Assembly: GCF_000424325.1 (NCBI RefSeq) | Contig: NZ_AUJR01000016.1 | Location: forward strand, 1-64,000 | Source: [Clostridium] clostridioforme AGR2157 | GTDB lineage: Bacteria; Bacillota; Clostridia; Lachnospirales; Lachnospiraceae | DNA length: 64,000 nucleotides | Direction of reading: 5' to 3' | Part shown: positions 29,401-35,033 of the stretch, piece after piece | Position numbering within the stretch: position 1 is the stretch's first letter | How the letters are laid out: the number at the start of each line of letters is the position of its first letter | Made by a program: the position numbers and the translations under genes | Notes under the pieces: generated by a model | What the model was told of the DNA's origin: nothing | Database searches by the model: none | The model's input: the letters and a program-made list of their open reading frames with translations, nothing else

Positions 29401-30180
29401 AATTGTTCCCTGGGGTTCCTGGTTTCCATTGTACTGAAATGTCACACTTCTGCCATCCGGTGCCAGTTTATATGACCACTGATTATCCGGAAAGGACCAG
29501 GAAGTGCTCTGAAGCTGCGGACAGCTGCTGATATCCAATGTAAGCTCATAATGTCCTTCTTTCAAGACCATTTTTTGGACAGAACCAGCCCACGCAGGCA
29601 GGGAAGAGCTGCCCGTCCCGTTATACTCGGCTTCCCCCTCCAGAATGTGGGCCTTCATTTCCTCAAAATAGACCATGACCATGGGATCCCCATTCATTAC
29701 TGCCTGGAATTTTTCCATGGCCTGCTTCTGCAATGCCCAGTTATGTTCATATCCATTCATGCATCCCCAGTAATAGACCTGGACTACCCCGTAGCGCGCC
29801 GGAACATAGTAATTGTCCGAAACCAGCCACTCATAGGCAAGCACCATGGGCAGATAACGCTCAAATGGACCAATGACAGGAACCGGCTTTCCCGGCTCCA
29901 CATAATATTGCTCGTATTTCGCCGGACTTCCGTCCGGCAGTTTGTGTCCTTCCTGTATGCATAATGCCGGCAGGGCGCCTGCCCCTTCCCCCACCTGGTA
30001 GATGTTCATATCCCGGTGTGTCCTTCCAAATGCATTCAGATTTTTCCCCCGGAACACCTGGCGGTATGGGTTCAAATTAATCAAATCCCCGGCTCCGCTG
30101 GTGGTCCGTATTGCTGTACATACCAATACTGTTACAAGAAACAATGCCATTACGCGTTTCAGTGTCTTCATTATCCTCAT
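17452..30180 (-). CDS. Giant thioester/SpaA-repeat surface adhesin fused to a C-terminal class B sortase domain
   Basis: One uninterrupted frame of 4242 residues, start ATG at 30180 behind GAGGAGG. Order: signal peptide (1-30); thioester domain with C74 (PALCIQEG) and Q134 (VVQVYYW); a cysteine/acidic segment near residues 395-470; a Gly/Ser/Glu linker (about 610-870) with 10-residue repeats; then SpaA/Cna-B modules to about 3660, each with a lysine strand (LRIEKLD, FTVTKLD) and a glutamate E-box (YVLVE, YTFRE), about eleven in all. RTGDDLP at 3678-3684 plus a hydrophobic helix and basic tail looks like a sorting signal, but the frame continues: helix about 3716-3736, an outside domain, helices near 3926-3950 and 3958-3980, YADGER repeats (4008-4036) and a class B sortase domain (about 4066-4242) with H4133 (YGHNM) and C4226 (LSTCYG). 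The usual following Arg is absent. Adhesin attached to its own sortase is inference from architecture. Confidence 0.9.
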   Translation of the reverse strand: MRIMKTLKRVMALFLVTVLVCTAIRTTSGAGDLINLNPYRQVFRGKNLNAFGRTHRDMNIYQVGEGAGALPALCIQEGHKLPDGSPAKYEQYYVEPGKPVPVIGPFERYLPMVLAYEWLVSDNYYVPARYGVVQVYYWGCMNGYEHNWALQKQAMEKFQAVMNGDPMVMVYFEEMKAHILEGEAEYNGTGSSSLPAWAGSVQKMVLKEGHYELTLDISSCPQLQSTSWSFPDNQWSYKLAPDGRSVTFQYNGNQEPQGTIVSAKIQGIENRFYAYIFTPAASENLQKQLGWLDFNRPMASVSFSVGTDAVLSGSGDLELYRHSETFESNYNIDLEKYCAETNQPLEGTVFNVWEDFDFSQVNEQGYEEGEPDGTSGQVYLNCMSPEPETDYICDILTTDTDGYARHSDTRYYNYSKTYCMGHPAPEWIECDHEEDEDCSCDEENDRLRGQWRSEQELCAATCDFHAPNHDEDNREQDTSAMEAMLEDRDETYERFIELEYSYHLQEKTARTGYILHGLHNDDKEIENVILSSAQAGGSARSAVYRPSSFVGKAVEPVYTYVVAIRERRSYKYPVPDGQEMELEEQRSIFSLLGDKKEKKEAEAPVNGAVDGGISQEQENASGSAGEQKDGDGTQGEDDVAPGNGGQGEAGNGSQESEEDKNGELTDGSPEGGNEGVEKPGSGGAGDENSGSEGTGAENSGSEGSGAENSGSEGTGAGNSGSEGSESGNPDSGGSENGNSESRGSGNENSGNVDSGSGGRKDDSPGREKSGDNHQKRETSYTVGQGSEGKNKEEQKSGKLQAKSSAMSTPPNIFKSGHGRTILFSSISSEAHTDNSKHQSQKKPEDTEIQKSGIVRERIDEDTESGTDKDSGIGQSDGDDEDDSQGDIYEEYEYARNPISPSFGTVEYFSEDTEKDTGEPDGEGNRAVRFIRSLFSGEEDDDDTITVSLPSFMDDDLGSMDVSGYGEPDTILYTFKVWDHRTEGRLHINKRDLELYRADGDKSYGLTQGDATLEGAVYGLFAAQDIIHPDGKSGTVYNQNDLTAVAATDKQGNASFLAYTEKPGTRLNDDGNIISPENATGPENLYNGSSITSSDQGFGTDVYPDYVYSNGDQWIGRPLIMGSYYVMELSRSEGYELSVNGISLKESNRTQDTVSRIHEAGQARISGGLSDYNSMDADGSWNDFIVESYKTENGYDITLTGYPQGAEFYEIGTGTETKTYKVVLGSSLKPKVDQQGSPVYQTAKGGEYKIGPDGNPIIRTDTATDSDTGERIPYGETLPYRFRTAPYPSGTAVPADMSKWGQAIEPHYLSEQVNGMLGQIGYRPVSATSQWTKIRLSGQTNAQAAEEIMDWYTVHNFFDCGSVEDIYEKEGSFFALLRHDYSLADAAFPAVYDSVNRKLYVRKTAEVSGGPAGKVGCWIEYQKGEYSLKSAVVSIGEKREINTVIPFGSDIEAAAETVYQPLYETYKEGDIVLDREGNPIPLLERVYEYEDRTETYDTDRFEPVSAVYDWATGNYVIHVENSVDWNDRTEPVYTEFRVVTKEKSIDWEGEELPYSQYLTDIAGAGVSAFATIPPLDEGSYVVFQALNYPGQNQPVQEAGTGSSPLQVLQRVIKQSVKVTKDISQSSYDGVNTYGAVHNDPLTVMLGLFNRGSSSQGAKLLNQFKFKAYLKSNLENIFVDSAGNIISEDIGTADFKGDVQKIFLPPRDGSGQRLLETKEDGSYDYTKFFDAMYAAVQVEKGKKPQEIIRQFAVDYYDIDAYKVEILAAEPGLNSDTAYEKALIRAVDAAGSYLSIFTGLDDRLAIAWDSDAGGGADGDVTTLQCNTRNGKDDYYNNSIMLAYGTYVIVEQVPADVDRELANRHFTRDCPREVTLPFVPDIGQDGGTGETDVNYQTGSPYFRYDSTDTPEDLIRKYMIRFNEETHTIQANGQDGRFEIYKYGLDKDMRPGRSLTSQAPYEEEYMDGRNDAVKGYYAGYTSQSEDAGILDGVVYDGYETADGQLEVRDQVAAMKGMQTAIDGKFASMLVPWTVLPPAVDRINPDTGNVETLIPSGNGRDFNFVAFAQEDFEDEYYNSRLRIEKLDSETGDSIIHDGALFKIYAAKRDVEKEGMSTVTGSGNVLYGEAVDWQGNPVTDADGRRILYPRVGKNNGSTDDLPVRLDKDGIPQYDESQLIRQEDQEGNETGIFRANSTIRELVIDGQVKKVTVGYIETYKPLGAGVYVLVEIQAPEGYVKSRPVAFEVYADSVSFYRERRNADGTTEGWEEDTAVRYQYAIPVEGGSNKVRTQTASRIKVEDYPSRMEIHKVEDGDSLVGNQNILQRTDAQGRVESSGGFEKDVTVNDAGDRLVYKVSGRKEKLEERGDVRDIAYNPETMQWDGYVTKSFDEYSEHMVEGTEKELKAMAGVKPLYRLDGTFSGMGIRFDISVSGAVLSLYQAMEIEKTGEHVYKGVSVAVKDGRVTGITDTNTGTHKEIRVVGKENSQGNAMKTHPASWDVWDTVIVDNDPVNLYFYDLNQVDTREDPDTGELLVLDKKGNQLCFADSVTGMAYVYDDYGRMLAYTVDDEGNKILVKSIQVLKDENGQTIYENKTAVDDENGLPIYYTGGNVVTKDESWTTDSSMDSYGTPETTGARHSIARLPFGSYILEEQGVPYDQGYIQARYMGLVLRDTDEVQKYFMQNEFTKTAFAKLDVRTQKEVRGAVMTLYRAGLDSDGSPHKEQDGIYRKGQVYASWISGYQYDDSGNMKMDEHGEPVTTTEPHWIDHIPVGYYVLEETICPYEQGYVQSEAVNIDVLETGDVQSFEMEDDFTSIDIMKYDTRNGDVIYGDSEAYLTLYRPILDEKGFPVLENGIPRYDETGRIFTFRAATYKDGQDVAATGRVVPDAGGNHPIMKYDYDFREIPGTYQGRYYYTEQGTVRLEYLPVGNYVLAETENPEGYATAEPILINIEETGHLKEIQYFKMGDKPLGLEVSKVDITGGKEVNGAKLVIYPVDERGNVSETPLMLHQPSEDGQYQEIEAVWISGFDGRYTEEDADQGLIPPGFQPGDLKPHILEYIPEGDYILREITTPYGFLQSVDIPFTITDSRVLQKTEMTDEIPDGILRIIKSDSDQPDDKLQGAEFSLVNQTTGAICGTVTTDQQGQAQFDPQPIGYMDRDGNFKPYTYVCSETKAAAGHMLTLEPYEFQFHYRNELTDIIVWEYNPTNDSNRVVTDKLSGDTEEMLEGAVLRIERWTESGWETAEEWLTGRQGHYTKNLSAGEYRLVEVKAPEGYKLHETPIEFTISDGMTEVPHLVMRNYTTIVDVEKTSAETGNLLGGARLQLIDKSDGKVIREWTSEAGSGQRFYGLKPGTYIIHELQAPSGYERTEDREIVVKEWSGTVGPEMDQEDGNVLHNMLQVFRFENRTASSSGGGGGNRPRPKVEYITFKKTDVSGKVLQGAEFTFYDQTGHVIGTSVSDSTGAFRIRRPENGTYTFRETKAPDGYVLNPGIFSFTVNGSDVIRGTYEVVDKELEFTVTKLDGDSGLPLMGARFRIEKGESGVWGKGPETAGKGVSEAVSEAVTGAVTDALTGADGTYTYHLATPGLYVIRETEAPQGYELSDEVYEFTLDAEGRIQGGAMTQGGEIMRDGAMVQAGTTIQGGVIIYNWKEKPPVRKIGSITAVYQVGNRFGKGTYHFGAGHRDTVRTGDDLPVAAAAAIAVLCMAGFIMCLCMKRKREWSQRRKWVVFILILIPITIYLAFDVMAEETDTVSVSGKRVYPSMEDIEPVPQTAWVSARDDISGKERNVLLPLVSYHFSDKHWEDGFRLDLTVTDYDAGFYEVGGVRIEAQKEEIRESLMGHEAEILSQAGLDSEAYRIDQFQWNGEIYENDGVLCRNLTAVGRKMVADCTAVYGGEVSRNVFLDDSEWDEESGQIGDSGIDERHVIKNSVQPLFSMGITVFAVGICFVVLIAAMVLTMIKRTRPHGMAVLMLMFFMGVVFSLHFLVKTGMDYADGRRMYGTVQHEAYGWGVNERQEGYADGDRYADGERYADGERYADGERYADEEEYSGGEGYPGGKENSSDGPSCAESNLNEAALVSINPEYQFWLSVPGTEIDYPVVRHEDNEYYLNHNFYQEQHISGCVFADSSAVPLAVDNTVLYGHNMKDGSMFAGLKKYGEEAFFRENPVIQIFYRGKWLECPIFSCQLRHQSDAGAYGTNFMEEEWLPYLEKMRAASLYETGIIPGGDEKLITLSTCYGKDQYLIVQALLHGM
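18075..18164 (-). repeat. 18-bp tandem repeat (YADGER) in the sortase linker
   Basis: Four near-perfect copies of an 18-bp unit start at 18075, 18093, 18111 and 18129, followed by a decaying fifth. On the minus strand they encode YADGER/YADGDR hexapeptides, linking the last membrane helix to the sortase domain of the giant protein. The period preserves frame. Confidence 0.9.
27961..28140 (-). repeat. 30-bp tandem repeat in the Gly/Ser/Glu linker
   Basis: Units of 30 bp start at 28021, 28051, 28081 and 28111, with more diverged copies at 27961 and 27991. They encode SGSEGTGAEN-type decapeptides on the minus strand. They form part of a flexible acidic linker between the thioester domain and the SpaA stack. 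Confidence 0.85.
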
Positions 30181-30422
30181 TATTCCTCCTCGGTAAAAAA
30201 CTTTGCACTACATGCCTTTACACCTGCTCCTGTCTTAGTCCATCTCCTTGGAATCACCCCATCCATTATCCAGGCTCCTTCTTCACTAACCTGCTGTCCA
30301 TCCGGCGCCGCGGTATCTGAAATCATATATCCGTCCGGGCCAAAATAATAATGTTCCGCCATACTGTCCTGATTGCCGTCCAGCCACTGCCAGCAATTTT
30401 CAGGATAACTTCCATTGCCGGA
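30180..30422 (-). pseudogene. Remnant of a cell-wall-binding-repeat protein, stop codon overlapping the giant adhesin start
   Basis: Reading from an in-frame stop at 30423-30425 to the TAA at 30180-30182, the minus strand encodes about 80 residues. They match the C-terminal end of choline/cell-wall-binding repeats: CWQWLDGN, EHYYFGPDGYMISDT, then PDGQQVSEEGAWIMDG. No upstream part of such a gene is present, so this is a 5'-truncated remnant. An ATG at 30362 could still allow translation of 60 residues. The stop and the adhesin start share one base (TAATG), the arrangement seen in translational coupling, and the adhesin SD lies inside the last codons. Confidence 0.65.
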
Positions 30423-31032
30423 TTATCTGGCATTTTCACGGGATACAGCACAAAACTTTTTTCCTGTCCCAAATTAACATTTCATCCCCCTTTTTAATCA
30501 TCCCGTCTGCAATCCATACCAATATCTCAATAGCAGCAAACTGCTCCGGACAATAAATAAATCCGGCTCCATTCCCCATATTTCGTCAGCAAATAAACGC
30601 CATTAAAATAAATTTTCTAGGCGCACAAAATAATATGATTCAATTTTAAGGTACAAACAATCCCTCTGATTTTTCAAGAATATTGATTTACGAACGTGAC
30701 TGACTGCTGATAAACAGTACTAATCTCAAGAAACTTACAGATATTATCCAAACACACCGCTGCATCCTGAATAACGCAATATAGCACACATCACCACCTT
30801 TTTTCAATCATTCCTACGTGAAAAACGGCTGAACCAGCCAAACGACCATGAAACTGCAAATAAGAATCCAGCACAGAGACTTCCGTGCGATTTTATATAG
30901 AATACCATATATACCCTTAAAGCGTCAATACCCAACTCATTTTTCTTTCTCTCCTGTTTACGGAAGTTAACTTTTCAATTCCCCCCGCAAAACTCCCCGC
31001 CCGCTGCCGCAAAAATCCCCACCCACCGCTTC
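30423..31032. other. AT-rich intergenic region without a recognised gene
   Basis: About 600 bp between the remnant cell-wall-binding repeat and the terminator of the NfnB gene. No frame over 60 codons and no RNA gene could be recognised. TATAAAAT on the minus strand near 30892-30900 may be part of the promoter for the giant adhesin transcript. The region may contain decayed 5' sequence of the truncated gene, but no residual repeat was seen. Confidence 0.5.
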
Positions 31033-31090
31033 AAAAAAGCCGGCATCAAGGGTCGTTCTGTCCACTACAGACAGTCCCCGGATACCGGCT
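31033..31090 (-). terminator. Intrinsic terminator after nfnB
   Basis: Arms AGCCGGCATC (31038-31047) and GATACCGGCT (31081-31090) pair with one wobble and enclose a smaller TCTGT/ACAGA hairpin. On the minus strand the stem is followed by TTTTTT. It lies just past the stop of the NfnB gene. Confidence 0.75.
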
Positions 31091-31112
31091 CTCTACATCT
31101 CAGATTACATAT

Positions 31113-32501
31113 TTATTTATTCCCATTAAGGTACTCATCGATTCCTCTTGCACCTGCACGGCCTGCCTCCATGGCAAGGATTACGGTTGCAGCGCCTGTT
31201 ACGGCATCGCCGCCTGCGTATACGCCTTCCTTGGTGGTCTTTCCGTTGCTCTCGTCAGCAATGATGCATTTCCACTTGTTGGTCTCCAGGCCTTCTGTGG
31301 TGGAAGAAATGAGTGGGTTTGGTGAGGTTCCAAGGGACATGATGACAGCGTCCACGTCGATGGTGTAATCAGAGCCGGCAACCTCTACCGGTCTGCGGCG
31401 GCCTGATGCATCCGGCTCGCCTAATTCCATCTTGCGCACTACCATTCCCTTAACCCAGCCGTTGTCGTCGGTCAGAATCTCTACCGGATTGGTCAGCAGG
31501 TCGAAGATGATTCCCTCTTCCTTGGCATGATGTACTTCCTCCGCACGGGCAGGCAGCTCGGCTTCGCTTCTTCTGTACACTACATGCACCTCTGCCCCCA
31601 GACGGAGAGCTGTCCTGGCAGCATCCATGGCAACGTTTCCGCCGCCTACAACCGCTACCTTCTTGCCCAGGTAGATTGGCGTATCGTAATCATCACGGAA
31701 GGCCTTCATCAGGTTGCTTCTGGTCAGATACTCGTTGGCGGAAAATACGCCGTTGGCGTTCTCGCCTGGAATTCCCATGAACTTGGGAAGTCCTGCACCG
31801 GAACCGATGAATACGGCCTTAAAGCCTTCCTCATCCATAAGCTCGTCTATGGTCACGGATTTTCCGATGATAACATTGGTCTCAATCTTAACGCCCAGTT
31901 TCCTTACGTTGTTGATTTCAGGCTGTACCACGCCGGACTTGGGAAGACGGAATTCAGGAATTCCATATGTAAGCACGCCGCCTGGCTCATGAAGGGCTTC
32001 GAAAATGGTAACTTCGTATCCCATCTTTGCAAGGTCGCCTGCGCAGGTAAGTCCTGCAGGGCCGGAACCGATTACAGCCACCTTGATGCCGTTAGTCTTC
32101 TCTGGCTTAGCTGGTACGAATCCATTTTCCCTTGACCAGTCTGCCACGAAACGCTCCAGCTTTCCGATGGAGATAGGCTCGCCTTTGATGCCGCGGATAC
32201 ATTTACCTTCGCACTGGCTCTCCTGTGGGCATACACGTCCGCATACTGCAGGCAGGGCGCTGGATTCTGCTATGGTATTTGCTGCATCCTCAAATTTTCC
32301 TTCTTTTACTTCTGCAATGAACTTTGGTATGTTGATGGCAACCGGGCATCCCTGAATACATTTGGCATTCTTACAGTTAATGCAGCGGGAAGCTTCTTCC
32401 TGAGCCTCTTCCTGGTTATATCCCAGACATACTTCCTTGAAATTCGTTGCCCTTTCCTTTGGGTCCTGTTCCCTTACGGGTATTTTCTTTAATACGTCCA
32501 T
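31113..32501 (-). CDS. nfnB: NfnB / NADPH-dependent glutamate synthase small-chain homolog
   Basis: A 462-residue iron-sulfur flavoprotein. The N-terminus carries two cysteine clusters for [4Fe-4S] centres (CINCKNAKCIQGCP and CGRVCPQESQCEGKC). The FAD-binding motif is GSGPAGLTCAGDL, and GGGNVAMDAAR is the NADP(H)-binding motif. Alone it resembles GltD-type proteins, but the gene directly follows NfnA with overlapping stop and start, the arrangement of the NAD-dependent ferredoxin:NADP+ oxidoreductase NfnAB. That complex balances NADH, NADPH and reduced ferredoxin by flavin-based bifurcation in anaerobes. A glutamate synthase role is less likely because no large subunit is present nearby. Confidence 0.85.
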   Translation of the reverse strand: MDVLKKIPVREQDPKERATNFKEVCLGYNQEEAQEEASRCINCKNAKCIQGCPVAINIPKFIAEVKEGKFEDAANTIAESSALPAVCGRVCPQESQCEGKCIRGIKGEPISIGKLERFVADWSRENGFVPAKPEKTNGIKVAVIGSGPAGLTCAGDLAKMGYEVTIFEALHEPGGVLTYGIPEFRLPKSGVVQPEINNVRKLGVKIETNVIIGKSVTIDELMDEEGFKAVFIGSGAGLPKFMGIPGENANGVFSANEYLTRSNLMKAFRDDYDTPIYLGKKVAVVGGGNVAMDAARTALRLGAEVHVVYRRSEAELPARAEEVHHAKEEGIIFDLLTNPVEILTDDNGWVKGMVVRKMELGEPDASGRRRPVEVAGSDYTIDVDAVIMSLGTSPNPLISSTTEGLETNKWKCIIADESNGKTTKEGVYAGGDAVTGAATVILAMEAGRAGARGIDEYLNGNK

Positions 32502-33391
32502 TATTCCTCACCTCCGCAGTTTCCGCATCCCCCGTGATGGGTAGCTCCCTCACGCAGTCTTAAGATGGCCCTGCCCTCTTCTGTCTTGTACATCTGCTGG
32601 CGCTTCATGGCCTGGTCGAAATCTACCAGATGGCCGTCAAACTCAGGTCCGTCCACACATGCGAACTTCACTTCCCCGCCAACGCTTACACGGCAGGCAC
32701 CGCACATTCCTGTGCCGTCCACCATGATTGGGTTCATGCTGACAATGGTTGGGATTCCCAGCTCCTTAGTGAGCTTGCAGACAAATTTCATCATAATCAT
32801 AGGTCCGATGGCAACGCAGACATCGTACTTCTTGCCCTGGTTCTCCACCAAATCCTTAACAACGTCGGTTACCATGCCCTTGCGCACATAGGAACCGTCA
32901 TCTGTGGTAATATAGAGGTTTCCTGCAACTGATCTCATTTCCTCTTCCAGAATCAGCATGTCCTTGGTCTTGGCGCCTTCAACCACATCCACGTCAATGC
33001 CGCGCTCTTTCAGCCATTTTACCTGTGGGTAAACAGGCGCGCTGCCCACGCCGCCGGCTACAAAGAGATAACGTCTCTTCTTCACTTCCTCCAGGTCATC
33101 CTTCACGAATTCGGAAGGCTGTCCCAGCGGACCTACGAAATCTGCAAAGCTGTCCCCGGCCTTCAGTCCGGCCATGCGCTCTGTGGATGCTCCCACAATC
33201 TGGAACACTATGGTTACCAGGCCCTTCTCACGGTCGTAGTCACAGATGGTTAACGGGATTCTCTCTCCTACTTCATCCATCTTGACAATTACAAATTCGC
33301 CTGGTTGACAGGCCCTGGCTATACGCGGTGCTTCCACGTCCATCAGATATATCTTATCTGCCAGGCATTCTGATTTTACAATCTTATACAT
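32501..33391 (-). CDS. nfnA: NfnA / ferredoxin-NADP+ reductase subunit alpha
   Basis: The ATG at 33391 has GGAGG six bases upstream; an upstream in-frame extension to 33508 overlaps the epimerase gene and is rejected. The 296-residue protein has an FAD-binding barrel (ERIPLTICDYD), an NAD-binding part (VAGGVGSAPVYPQVKWL) and a C-terminal [2Fe-2S] cluster motif (GMCGACRVSVGGEVKFACVDG, four cysteines including the earlier one in the loop). It is the diaphorase-like subunit that exchanges electrons with NAD(H). Stop and NfnB start overlap (TAATG), so the two are co-translated. The C-terminus ends in a cysteine-rich HHGGCGNCGGEE tail. Confidence 0.88.
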   Translation of the reverse strand: MYKIVKSECLADKIYLMDVEAPRIARACQPGEFVIVKMDEVGERIPLTICDYDREKGLVTIVFQIVGASTERMAGLKAGDSFADFVGPLGQPSEFVKDDLEEVKKRRYLFVAGGVGSAPVYPQVKWLKERGIDVDVVEGAKTKDMLILEEEMRSVAGNLYITTDDGSYVRKGMVTDVVKDLVENQGKKYDVCVAIGPMIMMKFVCKLTKELGIPTIVSMNPIMVDGTGMCGACRVSVGGEVKFACVDGPEFDGHLVDFDQAMKRQQMYKTEEGRAILRLREGATHHGGCGNCGGEE

Positions 33392-33465
33392 GGTTCTCCT
33401 CCTAGTAATATATACTCCCGTCCTCAGCTGATTTTCCGCCTCGCATCCGGACATGACATTCATTG

Positions 33466-34377
33466 TTATTCCACCCGGATCTGGTAGCTCTTCTGCCAGT
33501 TTTCCCATCCGGGCAACGATATGATTCCCCTTCTGTCCTTCAATTCCCCCTTATATCCATCTGATGCGCAGATACCGTACCATGGTTCCAGACATACAAA
33601 GGGATGGGTGGCCTCCATTGTCCATATTCCCAAATATGGGAAATCGCTGCATTCCAACGTCACATAGGGGCTTCCATCCACAATCAGGCTTACGCTGCTG
33701 ACCTGTGCTTCATCAAACATATATGTAAGAGCTGTATCGAAAAATCCTTTTGTCAGGGGCACCCGGCCCTCTGACAGCTTTAAATCTCCCTGAAGTTCTT
33801 CCTTCTCATAGCCATTTGCATTAGGCGCAAGATAATGGAGACAATCCGTAAACTGTCCCTCCCTGCACCCTCTCCGGTTAAATTCAAAGGTGAAATCGTA
33901 TATGTTCTTCCCTTCCGGCACCTGAAAAGCAGGATGTCCGCCCATCATGAACAGCATCTCTCCTGAATCCGTATTGGTGACCTTCCACATGACCTCGATG
34001 GTCCTGTCTTCCAGCCTGTGTCCAATCTCCACCTCGAAATGGAACGGATACTTCTCATATGTCTCCGGCGTGTCCTTCAAACGGAACCAGCATTCGTCCA
34101 TATCGCAGAGAAGGGGTTCAAAATCCATATCCCTCGCAAAGCCGTGGGGCGTCATGCTGTATTCTTTCCCATCATGGACATACGTTCCCTCATAACATTT
34201 TCCCACAAACGGAAAAAGCACAGGGGCATGTCTGTCCCACACAGACGGTTCAGCGCGCCAAAGCACTTCGCGGTCTGCCTTCTTGTCATAAATCCTGGTA
34301 AGTTCCGCACCGTGGCAGGCAACAGTAACTAGAAGCTCATCATTTTCAAGTGTAAATAATGTTCCATCCTGTTTCAC
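33466..34377 (-). CDS. Aldose 1-epimerase family protein (LacX-like)
   Basis: A 303-residue galactose mutarotase-fold protein. Family features are ELTRIYDKKADREVLWR near the N-terminus, HAPVLFPFVGKC, the active-site histidine in MTPHGFARDMDF and the GGHPAFQVPEG region. Epimerases of this group interconvert sugar anomers, and LacX-like members often lack a proven substrate. It lies between the tandem DHFR genes and nfnA. The inverted repeat at 34409-34440 separates it from DHFR. The link to neighbouring folate or redox genes is probably not functional. Confidence 0.88.
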   Translation of the reverse strand: MKQDGTLFTLENDELLVTVACHGAELTRIYDKKADREVLWRAEPSVWDRHAPVLFPFVGKCYEGTYVHDGKEYSMTPHGFARDMDFEPLLCDMDECWFRLKDTPETYEKYPFHFEVEIGHRLEDRTIEVMWKVTNTDSGEMLFMMGGHPAFQVPEGKNIYDFTFEFNRRGCREGQFTDCLHYLAPNANGYEKEELQGDLKLSEGRVPLTKGFFDTALTYMFDEAQVSSVSLIVDGSPYVTLECSDFPYLGIWTMEATHPFVCLEPWYGICASDGYKGELKDRRGIISLPGWENWQKSYQIRVE

Positions 34378-34408
34378 TATATATTCCCCCGTTCTCCTGT
34401 TTTTTTAG

Positions 34409-34440
34409 AAGCTTGTGAGAATTTACCCTCGCACAAGCTT
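34409..34440. repeat. 9-bp inverted repeat between DHFR and the epimerase gene
   Basis: AAGCTTGTG (34409-34417) and CACAAGCTT (34432-34440) form a hairpin with a 14-base loop. No T-run follows on the minus strand, so it is not a typical terminator for the DHFR genes. It may be an operator or mRNA-stability element. Confidence 0.4.
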
Positions 34441-34532
34441 TATATTAACATTTTCTGCTTCATGTTACAACCGGTTTTTAAATTTTCCCAAAAATTATTT
34501 TCTTTTTTTCAGCGTGTTGAACATTTTTTTTA

Positions 34533-35033
34533 TTACCTCTTCCTCTGGAACCTCCGGAATGTATAACAGAGGTCAAAATAGGTCTGTTCATCTCCCTCTT
34601 CCGCCAGATACCAGTCCTCTTCCTCTTCCAAATCAGGAAAATATGCATCCCCGTCATAGGAATAATCGATACTGGTCACATGGGCTGTTGTACAATAGGG
34701 AAGGAACTGCCGGTAAATGCTCTCCCCTCCTATGAAATAAATATCACTTTCATTATAATCCTCCAGCGCCTTAAGCGTCTCCTCCAGGCTGTGGCAGACC
34801 ACTGCGCCCTTTACCTTATACTGCATATCATGGGTCAGGACAATATTTACCCGGTTTCCAAAGGGCTGCCCTCCCGGCAGTCCCTCCAGGGTCCTGCGAC
34901 CCATGACCACCACCTTGCCGGCCGTCTCCTTAAGGAACATCTGCCGGTCCGCAGGAATGGTCACCAGAGGCCTTCCGTCCTTACCAATGGCCCAATGCCT
35001 GTCCGCTGTCACGCAAAGATTCAATGTCGTCAC
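34533..35033 (-). CDS. Dihydrofolate reductase, second copy of a tandem pair
   Basis: A 166-residue DHFR-fold protein that reduces dihydrofolate using NADPH. Features: AIGKDG near the N-terminus, the active-site acid in IPADRQMF, the NADPH-binding VVVMGRRTLEGLPGG, and FIGGESIYRQFLPYC. It overlaps the preceding DHFR by four bases (ATGA). It is diverged from that copy, sharing layout but with many substitutions; the catalytic Asp is kept, so activity is plausible. It may be a paralogue with altered substrate or drug sensitivity. Confidence 0.88.
   Translation of the reverse strand: MTTLNLCVTADRHWAIGKDGRPLVTIPADRQMFLKETAGKVVVMGRRTLEGLPGGQPFGNRVNIVLTHDMQYKVKGAVVCHSLEETLKALEDYNESDIYFIGGESIYRQFLPYCTTAHVTSIDYSYDGDAYFPDLEEEEDWYLAEEGDEQTYFDLCYTFRRFQRKR

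Noticed and set aside
17452-30180. Reading the giant as two genes split at about 19065
   Set aside because: The frame is continuous and no ribosome site precedes the internal MKRKREW methionine. Two ancestral genes remain possible, but the present sequence encodes one protein.
31527-32135. 202-codon plus-strand frame opposite nfnB
   Set aside because: It is antisense to an intact iron-sulfur flavoprotein gene.
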